Source: Culex pipiens pallens
Taxonomy: Eukaryota; Arthropoda; Insecta; Diptera; Culicidae
Direction of reading: 5' to 3'
DNA: 64,000 nt
Assembly: GCF_016801865.2 (NCBI RefSeq)
Contig: NC_068939.1
Span: 129,732,917-129,796,916, forward strand
The stretch's first letter is position 1, and each line of letters starts with the position of its first letter. A program made the position numbers and the translations under genes. The notes beneath the pieces were generated by a model that saw nothing but the letters and a program-made list of their open reading frames with translations, had not been told where the DNA came from and searched no databases. This document shows, in pieces, positions 1-11,895 of this stretch.

Positions 1-363
1 TCGTCAATCGTCGTCAGTCGAACATCGAAAAATCCATAAAAGTTATTTGATTATTTTTGATCCTAAAACAGTCATTCGTTTTGACGTGGAAATCGTTTGC
101 CGCCGTTGCACGTTTTTCAAATTTCCCTTTCCCCTCTCGATTTCCCGGAAAACAGAACAAAACGGAAGAAGCAACAGTAGGAAGCGCGCAAACACAGCAA
201 CAAGCTAGAGGGAAAGGAAAACTCTTTTTTTTCTGCCAAAGCGCCTAATCGTTGTAACAGCCCGAACCAGAAGGACAAAAATGAAGTGACATCGTCCCCA
301 GCCGTCGCGTTCCGGTCGATTGAGATCTCGCCCCCAGCCGTCGCACCACGAGAACAAAGCCGT
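1..363 (+). other. Candidate 5' leader (UTR) exon
   Basis: Relatively GC-rich against the following intron-like AT-rich DNA. A TCAGTC initiator-like motif lies at 14-19, and the stretch ends at a consensus GTAAGTAT donor beginning at base 364. It could be a non-coding first exon of Vmat or of another gene entering from the left. No coding similarity seen; support is from composition and the donor only. Confidence 0.3.
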
Positions 364-3300
364 GTAAGTATTACAACGTCATTCTGGGGTTTGGGAGGTT
401 TTTTTTTTACTTTTTTTTCTAGCTTTTTATGGCAGGTATTTTTGTTTTGGTCGTCGTCGGTGATTTTGGCCAGGGATCTGCGGTTTACGGGTTTATGGTT
501 AAAAAGGGGGTTTTCGGCCAGATGCCGACGGTGGATGCTGAGGAGGGATTATATTTTGTTTCAAAATTTCATTCACCGTCATTATTCGGCCTTGATTTAT
601 TTTCTTAAATTTTACATATATGTTATTCAAGTTTTATAAATAATTTTCCATTATGAAAGTTTTATTAAAATTGATATTTTAGACAAAGTTGTCCAGTATC
701 CTAAAAAAAATTACCCGTTTCCTGATGGGTATCAAGGCCAGCATTTACAAAGCGGATTCAGTGGCAGTTTTTAACATTCCATAGGTCGCCTTCCTAAGGT
801 TTCGTTGATACGGTCCAGCCTGTGACGATGCAGTACCTTCCCTTTACTAAGCAATCGAATCCAGAAGAGAAACGATCACCAGTTGTGTTTGTTCCGAGCC
901 GGGACTCGAACCCCGATCTACCGCTTACGAGGCAGAAGCGTTCTCGCTAAGCCACGTGGCTCGGTCAAGAGACTTTTATTCCTAAGACTGTCCAAAATCA
1001 TTATTTTAATGTGTTTTCTTGATTCGGAAATATACTACTAAAACACCAGATAAAATTTAACAAAATAGTATTAAAAAAAACAATTTCTGTTTCGAGCACA
1101 ATTTTTACTATTTTGAAGCAAACAATATTTCAGAATACTTTACAAACTATAACAGCCATGCAAAATATCTTAGATTTCATCCTAAAAGATATTAGATGAT
1201 ATAGCTGTTAAATTCTTAAATATTTTTGCTTTTAAAAATTTTTCAAAATGAGCTGCACTTCATGTTTTTAGATGAGTGTGCTTCATATTTTAAAGAAAAT
1301 TCATGTGATTTTTCGAGTTCTTTTAAACATTTGCATTTCTTGAAAATATGCAAAGATTTTTAATGAAATAGCTTGAGTTTTGGGATTGTTTCAATCATGA
1401 GTCGTTCTTTTTTTAATTTGAAAGAGATTGTTTTTTATTGTTTTGTTAGTTTTAGTTTTTTAAACAGATCTCTGATAGTGAAATTAAATTTTAATACGTT
1501 ACCCTAGCAACACATGTAACCAATATTTGTAAGAATTTTAGTGTCTTCGATTTATTGAGAATATTATTTGCTTACTTTTTTTGAAAATTTTGTTATCTTT
1601 TCAAGCATCAATGAAATTTAAAAAAAAATAGTTTTCAGACTTTATTTTTGTGTGTTTTGTTTTCTTTCAAACAACAAAAATTTATTTGACTTCTTATCCG
1701 TTTTTTTATTTTTGGAAAAAAATTGATTGATTTCTGTGAATTTAGCTAAATTCCGAATTAAAAATTTACCAAGAGGAATTTAATTAATTACGTTTGCCTG
1801 AAAGTTACGAAAAATGTTGAAGAAAAAAACTTCAAGGATTTGTATTTTTTTTCCTTAAAACATTATGCTATGTTGAACTAACACTTTCTACAAACATGAA
1901 TTATTTGAAAAATGTAAGGGGAATAAAGTTCTTGAAAATTAGCCAAGGGGGGAATAGATCGAAAAAGGTTGAACAACAAAATTATTAAAATTAATTTCTG
2001 AAACATTTCAGTTAAAACTTGTTACTTCTTTTACCACATCTAGATCTATGTGTACATTTTTGGGCCCTTCTAGACAATAGTAGAGCTTGTCAAAATTAAT
2101 ATTTTTATTCCGGAAAATCGAATTTTGGTCAATTTTATCAAAAAACGATTGATCGAAATGAGTTTCAAATGAGTTACAAAAAAGACTTCCGAGATATTTT
2201 CAGCAAATGTACTCTAGAATATGTACTTTTCGATACTTCCTAGAGCGAGGACAAACTTCACCACCTTTTTAAGTTATTCACGTTTCAAAATGGCGTATTT
2301 TGGCTGTTCTCTTAGAAGACAACTGTGTATTTTGAAAAGCTCTACAAATATCTAGAAGACACCAATTCGCTACGACATAAGCCTGAGTTGATAAATATAA
2401 AAAACTCATCATTTCATAATCACCTTAACTCAATTCACATAAATGGTTCTAAAAACTTCCCATTTGAAAATTTGATCTTAACTTAATTTAAGCTTTTTTT
2501 TAACATAGTTTATCAGGGTAAAGTTTTTTGTTAAAGGGCTTTGTGGTCCAATCTTCAATGTCTCTTAGACAATTTTACAGCAAATTTTCTGAACTTCTCA
2601 AAAAAAAATAGAAATGGTCACTTATGGTCACTATTTAAAAAAAATTGAAAAACTGCAAATATTTCGCTAAAATCAAACTTTCGGTGGCTATATCTTGAAA
2701 ACAGAACCTTGTATCAAAAAATCTGTAAAGTACTTTTCCATTGCAAATTCAATTTTACATTAAAAAATAATGTCAAACTTGTTTTTGCATGAAACTTCGA
2801 TTTTTTTCCAAAAAACACTGTTTTTTCAAAAATTGATAACTCGGCGGCAGATATTTTGACCATGTTTCTCTATGGCTCAAAAGTTGCGGATTTTTGTCCC
2901 CTGAAACATATCAAAAAATCTCGAAAATCAAAAAATACGTATTTTGGGAAATTGAGTTTTAGTGAAAAAAAAAGTTGATTAAAAATCTACAATTTTTTTT
3001 CCGTGTACCTATTTTTTTCTCAAAACCATTTTTGTATGGACAGCAGCCAAAATTGTATGGAGACTTGTATGGGTGAACCAATGACGCAAAATAGCTTATT
3101 TGGTCATAGGGAAGGCCCCCTCAAAGTTTGAGTCAAATCAAAAAATACAAAAAAATAAAAATTGTCTAAATCGGCCGATTTCGTAGAGAGTTGCTCAACT
3201 ATAACTTTCCGAGGCAGAGATTAAAAATTGTTTGAATATAATTCAAAAAATCAGAGACAAATAATTTATTTTTTGTATGATTTCGTGGTATTTTACCATC

Positions 3301-6105
3301 TGTTATTGGGCAACCAAAGGCACATTTTGGTCGCTGTTTTTTGCACAAGTCATACCAAAATTTGGTATTTTCATACAATTTTTAGTGCACCAGTTGCAGT
3401 TAGTGCATTTTTCATTGATGAACGGCCTGTGCTTGAAGTTCTTGAAGCTTCTGAAAAATAACAAGATTGAAAAATAAGTGTTATTAAAATGAAACTGGAT
3501 TGAAATTCACCAAAATTCAATAATCTGTCGATTGACTCGTTTTTCAAAGTATTTGGTTATCCCGACTTAGAGAAATTTCAACGATTTGAAATAATAAATT
3601 GTGTGTAAATAAAAAAAATAAAATCAGCTTTAACATTTTTGAGTTTCAAGTAATTTTAGCGCAAAATTAATTATCTCGTCAAAGTTTATAAAAAATTTCC
3701 CATAGTTTCAGAGGAATTTGATGAAACACTTCAATACCAAAATAATACCAAAATGTGGCATCCTGACTTAGAAAATTTTCCACAATTTCAAGTCATTTCT
3801 TTAGGGGGTATATCAAAAATGTTTAAAATCAAGTTTGAAATTTCCGGTTTTCAATGAAAGCATTCGCTTTGAGACATCATTTTAGCGCAAAATTAATTAT
3901 TTTGTAAAAAATGGTCAAAAATTTTCCATAGTTTCAGAGGAATTTGATAAAATACTGTAATACCAAGAGAATACCAAAATGTGGTGTTCGGCCATCGACA
4001 AATTCTGCAATTTTGCAATATCAAAACAATACCTTAAACTGGTATGATACTACATTTTGCTCTTGCATAATCCTTAAGACAAATTTTAAAGGGTCCAGAA
4101 ATACCAAAATTTGGTATTGATACCAGAGAACCTTGACCTAAACAAACATAACAAATTCGGGGCTCAATAATCCGAAGAAAGGAAAACATTGATGACTGAT
4201 TTGGCTTATAGAGTCTGGTTCGTATTAGATCGTTCTCAAGCAAAATCTAAAATTTTCAACAGAGGTGTTATATTGAATAACATCGTAGAGTCTTCTAATT
4301 TAATGAAATTTACCACATTTTGTTTTTAATTCATATAAAAAAATGATATTTGGAATCTGGTCAAAATCTCATGACGCTCTTTGCTTACATTTTCTTATCC
4401 CTATACAAAATTTATTAAATCTAATGATGTCTTTATTCATTCATAATTTTTTGTTCGGCGGTAAAAGAAAGAATAATAAGCTATTAATTAAGTTGTATCT
4501 TAAGTTCAATTATTTTTTCCCCGCAACTATCCAACGTTAACCATAATCGCGAATGGCAGCAACACTGCGGTATAACAACAATATTACTCAAATGTAAGAG
4601 GTCGTTCGATTTTCCCATAAACTTCAAACTCATGTTTTACACGTTTGGAATATACTGCAGCCCGGAGAGGTACCGATAACGATAACGAGTACACGTGTCA
4701 TCGAATTGCTTCCGATGAAAGCATTACACTGTACGGTAAGGTCGTCGTGCGTTTTGAACTTGTGCTAATTGCATCGGTCAGATACCGTGGTTAACTGCCT
4801 TGTACCAACAATGATAACACAACCGTGCTAAAACAAAGCCTATTTTACTGGGCTGTTGATTGTTTATGATGTTGCCAACAAACACATTCCTGTAAGCACC
4901 TAATTGAAGCATCTTCCCCTCATTACTCCGGCAGTCCGCGTTGAAACACCTCGTCAATGTTAAGGTCAGCGCTACAAAATTCCATTCTCCGCCCTCTTCC
5001 TGCAAATTTGCGCGAAAACCTCCAGCATAATCATTTGGCCGCGAAGGTTCGTCGTTTTTACCTCGCCGCGAGATTCTAACCTCACAGAAAAACCGGTTTT
5101 CATCCAGAGCGAATTTCGGGACTCTTCTTCACTTTCATCAAAACCCTGAACCGGTTCTAGGGTCCAGAACATCGAGTGGCGCAGAACACACCGAGCGTTC
5201 GGACACAAGTGGCACAAGTCATAATTTCTGGTTCAGGTTTGACCTGTATCATTTGCAGACCGCCGTTTGCTGCGCGCTTTGAAATTGGAGTACACATGTG
5301 AACACATGAACAAGTTTTTGGGCGCTGGAAACAGTTACGTATCGGGAAAATTGAATTTCGCAATTTGCCCAAATTGAATTGGGCAGATTACGGCGATTTA
5401 TGATCTGTTGTGCAGGTTGTCGTCTGAATGGTTTGTTGGCAATAATTGATGATAAATAGTGAGAAGCATTTTTTTGTGGATATTTTTTTATTTAATGACA
5501 TTATTGTATAACACAAAATGCAACACTTGATTTTGACAGCACTCGTGGTATTTATTTAACTCGGTAAACCTCGTTGGATACAACTCGTGCTGATCTTTGT
5601 TTTTTTTTTTTTTAACATGTAGAATAAATAAAAATAATCACGATATTTGACGGAGTGCGTTTTTTGTAAATCAACTAAAACAATCATATTCTGAAAAGCA
5701 GTGATAATGGATTATCTCCAAATCGTAACCATTCTGACTTTTAAAAGTGCGGCACCGAAATGACATCATCAGTTATCTCCCCCCAAGATAGGACGGAATT
5801 CCTTCGGTGACCTAAGATGAAGAAAAAAGGGATAACACACGTACGATAGTAAATCTTTCTTTCGGGGGACATAAGCTGACATTGAAATTCACATGCATCA
5901 AAATTCTACCATAACACGTCCTAACCTGTTGAAAGCATCACTTTCTGAGAGTGTTGTATATAATATTTGCGGAATAGTGCTTGACCCATCATCATCCCTT
6001 GCTCGGCAGAGATAGATGTATTCTGTGGCGAAGGGAGAGGAACAAGTCATGTCTAACGTAGGGGGAAACAACTTTTTTTTGCAGTCTTCACTATCAAAAC
6101 GATAT
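364..6105. other. Non-coding AT-rich stretch
   Basis: Apart from the SINE-like unit, 2080-3230 resembles the arms of the palindromic families at 38.7-40.1 kb and 57.5-58.4 kb. 3230-4250 is internally repetitive ('ataccaaaatttgg'-type phrases recur). 4540-5400 is more GC-rich and looks single-copy. No exon with family similarity seen. Confidence 0.6.
701..975 (-). repeat. tRNA-derived SINE or tRNA-like relic
   Basis: The head at 964-894 (minus strand) has an A-box-like TGGCTTAGCGAG, an anticodon-like loop CTCGTAA (would read as Thr, CGT), and a perfect B-box GGTTCGAGTCC. Seven-base complementary ends CCGAGCC/GGCTCGG are present, but their spacing to the D- and T-arms is two or more bases wrong for a working tRNA. 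It is followed by about 190 bases ending in an A/T run (around 702-710). Boundaries are approximate. Confidence 0.5.
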
Positions 6106-6329
6106 ACACTAAACCCCCGGTGGTTGGTCACTTTTCAGTTTGTACCCCGTTGGTTTGACAAAGTCAAACTAAAGAGTGACGAACTGTCACTTTTAACACG
6201 GCACTCACGCACACTATCAAAACAAAAGTTTGGTAGTGTGCGTGAACTCCGTGTAAAAGGTGTATCAAACTAAAAAGGGACCCTGTTCGTTTGACAACAG
6301 TTACTGTCAAACCATCAGGGCTTGAGTGT
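6106..6329. repeat. TA-flanked MITE, 224 bp
   Basis: Terminal inverted repeats start ACACTAAACCCCCGGTGG and end CCATCAGGGCTTGAGTGT, flanked by TA on both sides (TC1/mariner-type target). The inside carries inverted phrases of TTTGACA/TGTCAAA type. A second copy lies at 13061-13249. Confidence 0.75.
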
Positions 6330-8316
6330 ATTTCTGAAATACATTTTTATTTTATTTTGGACGTCCTTTTATAGTACAGAAACGATTTTGGAAGCTGTCA
6401 TTCATCAAGTACTGATGACGAACTTTTGAAATAGGTGCTTTTCCCCTAACTCGTCTCGTCGGTTTCCTAGCAGAGGTCTGAAAGATGAGCTGCAATAAAA
6501 AAGCTTATGATGATAACAACCGACACACAACCACACACATAATGTGGGGGAGGTCAGAGAGCGCACACAAAAAATGATAAAGAGCGAATAAGAAACAGCA
6601 TTATTGCTTTTTCGTTCACCGTCTGACGAGGGAACCCTAGAACCCGATTCGCGAGGGTGGGAAGCACATTGTTACCGGTCCGTTGGACGGTTGGTAAGCT
6701 CAGAAGCCCTCGAAAAAATTTCCTCTGCCATCAGGAGATCCTTTTCACAGGGAGGCATGAGTGGGAGGAAGACGCTGGGTTAGATGATAAGCTGGATGAG
6801 TATCTTTGGCAGGGTTGACAGTTTGAGGCATTGCTCATCTCATCTGTTAGAATTATGTTCTTTGTTGTTCTTATTTTATCAGACCTATACTGACTCTTAT
6901 TTGGCTTGTTTTCTACCTCACTCTTTCGAAAATTATAAGGGAAAATGTGAATAAAACATTTAATTCTTTATTTTTTTAAACTCTTTTCATTAAAAACTGT
7001 GATAACTTGAATATTTGAGCGGTTCAACTTATTTGAGTATCAAAAAAGTCGTAATGGAATAACGCAACTGAATAAATGGGTAATCGAAAAACTTTCTCAA
7101 CGAATCTAAAAGTTTGCAGATCTGGCAACGCTGTCTCATGTTATGGTCACTTAAGAGTTACTAATATACTTGTCTAGGCCGGAACAATTGACCAAGGTTC
7201 ATTTCTAGCGAAGCTATTGTCCACAATGGGGAGAGGCGAAGGCACGTGGTATGTAGATGGTCCTGTTTTTCTAATTTCCTGATCACGTGGTATTCAAAGA
7301 GTTATAGAAATTTATCAAAAATATGTACGGATCTTTCATTGGACTTATTTTTGGTATAGAATGTGGAAAGCACAAACCACATAGGCGGATTAAGTCAGCT
7401 GTTAAGTTAAAATTCATTGAACAAATACATAATAAACTATATTATCGATGAGGTGCCCCGACAAAAAATATATCTGATATCTGATAAAATCATATCTGAT
7501 ATTTTGAGGCTTTGGTCCAAATTAGAGCTGATTCATCGAGCATTGAGAAGTGCACAAAATTAGAGATAATTGTACCAGAAAAAAATGTTTTTAACCGATC
7601 CACAGCTAAGAACGAGCTATAAGCAATTGAAAGAAAATGTCTGTTTTTCCGTAAGTGCTGGTACAAGTGGTAAAAATACATTGAAACCCTCAAACGCAAA
7701 ATTTTTATATTTGGCAAAACTGTTCGTAAATTTTGAGTACATCATTGGATTTTACGTCCAAAATTCTTCAAATTGGCTTACCAAAAAGTTGACTTCTGTT
7801 AAATTATATCTTAGGAAAAATCATTTAAAAATAAGTGTTCAAAAACCTAAAAAAAGGGAAGCGCGGGTTCTGGACCATTTATCACCAAAACTTTTTTGTT
7901 TTTTGGGCAAAAACAACTTCCATGCCAAATAGGAGCAGATTTTCATAAAGGTCGATGTCGGACGTGTGGTCTCTGGGGAAAGATATTATGTTATTTTGTT
8001 AGGAGGATTTTTGGGGTGAATGTGTGTGTTTTTCTTTTTTTTAGTATAATTCTTTATGGTGAGTAAAACCCCTTCATTTTTTCGTTTGAAAAATTAATTA
8101 TTTTTGAAGAATTATCTCCCATCTGAAGTTGGGCCGTTGCAAATATATTTCAATGTTTCGAAGGGAAAACATTTCCGGCATTGATTACCATATTTAACTT
8201 GCGTGGGTAAGTTTAAACATATTTAAAATTTTCTTGAAGCTGTATCGCAAAAAGTGTTTTTATCCCTTTTTTTCGTCATAACCATCAACTGAACCGGGGT
8301 GAATCGGCAGTTTGAA
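6330..8316. other. Non-coding stretch
   Basis: 6400-6800 is moderately GC-rich and looks single-copy. 6850-8316 is AT-rich. A 115-codon open frame near 7570-7932 has no recognisable similarity and starts with TTG; I treat it as chance. Confidence 0.5.
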
Positions 8317-8482
8317 GGGAGCGTTCTTTTAATACGTAACGCAAAAAATCGGATTTTTAGGCCTCCTCCCCACCCTTGTAACAAAATTTCCATACAAATT
8401 TTAAAAAAAAATGTATGGAGCGTAACACGACCTCCGACCCCCCCTCCCACCCAACTGCGTTACGTAATAAAAGAGCGCTCCC
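8317..8482. repeat. MITE with GGGAGCGTTCTTTTA ends
   Basis: Ends are near-perfect inverted repeats (GGGAGCGTTCTTTTAATACG ... CGTAATAAAAGAGCGCTCCC). The interior has GTAACGCAAAA and a C-rich block. Related units at 24341-24490 and 24517-24798. Confidence 0.75.
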
Positions 8483-8724
8483 TAAGTGCACTTAAAATCT
8501 TGAAAAATGGAAAACGATGCACTATTTTTTTGTCTATTCCAAACCTTCAAAAAATATCCAAATATTGCGTAGTATCAATGCAAAAACATGAGGTCCAATT
8601 CCCCGCGGATCATGATACTTAGATATTTAGAAAACGAATGAAGTCACAACAACTTCTTCATTCAAGTGTTTAATTTTTTCATAATTCATAAAAAAGACTT
8701 GAGAGTCATATTTCTAATTACAGT

Positions 8725-8992
8725 ATTTTATCAAATTCCTCTATAAAACTATTGACTTTGACCACTTTTTGATACGATGCAACGGCTTCGAGATACAGAA
8801 ATATTTATATTCCGAATTACAAAAATATTTAAAACACTTACGCCCTTCTCAAATGTCATTATCGTGTGGAACTGGCTCCATATACATAAAAATGGCTTAT
8901 ATAAGCGTAGGATAACATGTTTACAAAGTTTCATTGAAATCGAAGAGGGTCGGGTACAACCGATTCCCTATTTGGCATGGAATTGCTCTTAA
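8725..8992. repeat. Half element of the 16.2/19.2-kb palindromic family
   Basis: Shares TTTGACCACTTTTTGATACG, CAACGGCTTCGAGATACAG and the terminal GGAATTGCTCTT with the arm at 18.96-19.21 kb. Only one arm is present. Confidence 0.65.
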
Positions 8993-9060
8993 AAAAAAAT
9001 AAAGTTTGATTTTTCGAGAGGTAATTTTTGTTCAAAAACAAACATCAAGTTTTGTGTGCT

Positions 9061-9080
9061 GCCAAAATTACAAGATTTGA
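9061..9080 (+). repeat. Left target-site duplication of the 9.1-kb retroposon
   Basis: Identical to 10219-10238 over 20 bases (starts GCCAAAATTAC). Confidence 0.85.
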
Positions 9081-10218
9081 GATTATCGTGTGAGCCAGGG
9101 GTGCCAGGTTGCCAGATTTTTTGAGTGCCAATTTGAAAAAAATAATTTTCTTTTTCTTCCGCACATTATTTTGTTGATGTATTTTGTTTAGTTTGTGAAT
9201 CTATAATGTATAAAGAGTGAAAATACACTGTTTTTGGACAAAAAATTGCTTTTTAATTTGAGAAAAGTGGCTTGCCAGATTTTTTCCAGATTTTTTGTCA
9301 GATTTTTTCTGTTCAGACCTGGTAACCCTGGTGTGAGCAGCAGCGCCGAGAAAATGGATTTTTGTGGTGTCCTTTTTGTGCTGTATTCGTGGTCGTGTTC
9401 ATGTTGAATTCTGTGGAAGGTACGAAGCCGCATGTTTAGATTCTTGTGTCTCTTTTGTTTTATTTGTGGTTCCATGAGGAGTATTAGTTTTACAATTATT
9501 TAAATTTTTACAGCTTCCTGGAATTATTTTAAATTAAATGTCTACATGTTAATTTATCTACTCACTATATAATTTATTTAAATGTTCATATTATTCCTTA
9601 TCCTATTCCTTTCCTGTAACATACCATCTTCTCATACCATATATGATCAAATTGCTTAAATTAACGAAACTTTCTAAAACAGCATATGGGAACCATCTGG
9701 AGCATTTATATTTTTAATTACTGCTATTTTTCACAGCTTCCTGGAATCATCTTGATTATATTTAATATATTTATCATATTTATTATATTTATTCTATATA
9801 CTATATTTTTTATATTTATTATTTATCATTATTACAAAACTATATGCTTATTAGATAATACACTAAAGACTAACATTTACACTTACAAACATCCAAATCA
9901 TGTAATACATTACGCATTCAACCATTTTCATCGGCCCGATGAAATTCCTCTAGCCCCCATTCCAAACCTCCCAAAAATATTCCGTTCACTTTTAAAAGTC
10001 GCATGGGTTCCCTGCACTTTTGCCACTAGTGAACAACAAAAACATCCCCTCCCAAATTCCCACGGGACTGTAGGGGCGTAGCCTTGGAGCACAGTGTGGA
10101 AATTTACGTTCTTAGATATTCTTGGTTGTACCGGGCAGCAATCAAATTGTCTAAGAATATTGAATTGACCATTGTGGCACCCCCTACAGCGTGGTGCAGA
10201 CCCGTTATGCTATGCTAT
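9081..10218 (+). mobile_element. Retroposon with (TGCTA)n tail, 1138 bp
   Basis: Bounded by an exact 20-bp target-site duplication (9061-9080 and 10219-10238). The 3' end is a short tandem TGCTATGCTATGC tail (about 10206-10218), the signature of target-primed reverse transcription by a non-LTR element with a microsatellite tail. No reverse transcriptase is encoded, so it is non-autonomous. The interior repeats the phrase ACAGCTTCCTGGAAT twice (about 9511 and 9735). A hAT MITE sits at 9096-9330. Confidence 0.8.
9096..9330. mobile_element. hAT-type MITE, 235 bp
   Basis: Starts CAGGGGTGCCAGG and ends CCTGGTAACCCTG (inverted). Flanked by the 8-bp duplication GTGTGAGC (9088-9095 and 9331-9338). 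CAGGG ends and an 8-bp duplication are typical of hAT transposons. It lies inside the retroposon 9081-10218. Confidence 0.85.
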
Positions 10219-10238
10219 GCCAAAATTACAAGATTTGA
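10219..10238 (+). repeat. Right target-site duplication of the 9.1-kb retroposon
   Basis: Identical to 9061-9080; directly follows the TGCTA tail. Confidence 0.85.
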
Positions 10239-10499
10239 TGAGAACGAGATTTATTTTTAGGCAATGTTGTCTTAAGATGTCACACAACATTTTAATCAGA
10301 ATTTATTTTCATAAAAAAAGAAACATAGCAAAATCCGTAAAAAATCACTTTTACCCAATATCAACCCCAGAGCCAATGACACTTCGACTGACGGTAGTTT
10401 ATTTTTTCCTCTTGTGGTGAAATGATTTTTGAAAAAAAACTAATGATTGTAAGCTTTACTCAAATAACTGCCAACACTGGCCGGTACACATTAGATAAG

Positions 10500-11095
10500 C
10501 TTCAGTTCTAAACTCAAACAAGCGTATATGCGAATACATAAGCTTCCGAGGAGAGAGAGAGAGCGGGAGAAAACGCCGGCTTGAGGCCCTCGGGAGGCCT
10601 CTCCGACGCAGGTAGCTTCTGAGTGGCCGTAGACCGGTGGCGGCGGCGGCGTCCCCACACAGCTGATGGCCAGAACGAAACGAATTCGGGCTTAGAAATG
10701 AGTGAAAGAAAGCGAAAATCAACCGCGTCTCGGGCGAAACAACGAAAAAAAAAAGATAAACACACAAACACACACGTGTGGCATGGCGTTTGATGTGCGG
10801 TTGCTGAGGAGGAGGCCGAGAGGCACATGAATGAGATGAACTCCGGTCAGTCAACGGTTGTGATTAGAGAGGTAAACATCGGCCAGGGCGCGCGCGCTTC
10901 TTCATCCCCCGGGACGGACGGAACGGTTCTGTGAACGGAGTTTTGCATATAGTTTGGACGGGTGAATTCGTTCGAAAAGTTCGCCAAGTTTGTGGTGTGT
11001 GAATTGTGAAGCAAATAAGAACGCCGCGTGTTCTAACGACCACGGGGAACGGCAGAGTGTCCAACGATTTGGACCTTTTTTTTCTTTTACACAGG
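10500..11095 (+). promoter_or_regulatory. GC-rich promoter-like island, possible alternative leader of Vmat
   Basis: About 600 bases of clearly higher GC and non-repetitive appearance inside AT-rich repeats. It has a GAGAGAGAGAGAG tract (10552-10564 region), a TCAGTC arthropod initiator-like motif at 10847-10852 (no convincing TATA or DPE), and possible donors AG|GTAAAC at about 10871 and CAG|GTTAGA at about 11094. The minus-strand open frames here are low-complexity shadows. Promoter function is inference. Confidence 0.3.
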
Positions 11096-11413
11096 TTAGA
11101 ATATCGTTTTAATTTACATAAAGATGACTTGACAAATTTGATAGGGAAGAATATTGGAAGAATACAAATTTGATTAAGTTTTAAAGAGTCTTCCAATGCA
11201 GAAGAGTGTTAAGGCTGGTACAAATATTTGAAAAAAAGTTTATGTAGCTTTTAAATATTTTTGTGGAAGTTGCTCTAAAAGTGCCCAAATGTTTGAAAAT
11301 CTCTTCTTCAAACATTGTAGCATGTCAGAAACACTGTTGGATGACTTGTTTTTAACAATATCGTTGTATTTGAGCATCATTTTAGTTTCATTTGACCCAA
11401 TGTCATCCTCTAT

Positions 11414-11895
11414 AAGGCCGATGCAAATATTTAAAAAAGTTTTTGTCCCTCGGCCCTGGCCGAGGTCAAGGGGGGGGGGGGGGGCAAAAAAATAAAAAAA
11501 TATAAAAATTTAAATAACAAGCCATAGTCTTCACATTTAAATGAAAAAAGTGTTTTAAAATGCATTTTACACTAGTTCAGTTATTTTGCAATCATTAGTT
11601 TTCTAAAAATCTAAGATCTGACAAAAACAAAAATTGTAGGTATCGAAAAAAAAAGATTTTGCATCGAAAATTTTCAAAAAATCTTAAGATTTTTTAATAA
11701 CCCAAACATGCTAAAAATGATTTAAAACGCAGAAGAATGTATTTTAATTTGATTTCAGCTGGTTGCACTTGAATTTTCATTGAAATTTTGAAGTTTATTG
11801 TAAAAATATTTTTTTTGCCCCCTGATTTTTCGGGCCAATTTTGAAGGGGGGGGGGGGGGTGACAAAAACTTTTAAAAATATTTGTACCAGTCTAA
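11414..11895. repeat. MITE with poly-G tracts, copy 1
   Basis: Ends AAGGCCGATGCAAATATT ... AATATTTGTACCAGTCT. Contains G runs at about 11470-11484 and 11847-11860 next to text of ATTTTTCGGGCCAATTTT type. An inverted second copy is at 13285-13765. Confidence 0.65.

Noticed and set aside
894..964. Functional tRNA gene
   Set aside because: Acceptor ends pair, but spacing to the A and B boxes leaves no normal D and T arms; a SINE or relic fits better.
9686..10081. 131-codon Ile/Phe-rich plus-strand frame
   Set aside because: Produced by an AT-rich (TAT/TTT) tract in the 9.1-kb retroposon; low-complexity.
10456..10854. Minus-strand frames of 104-132 codons
   Set aside because: Low-complexity (Ser, Arg, Phe runs) caused by a GC-rich, GAGA/GGC-repeat DNA tract; no domain recognised.
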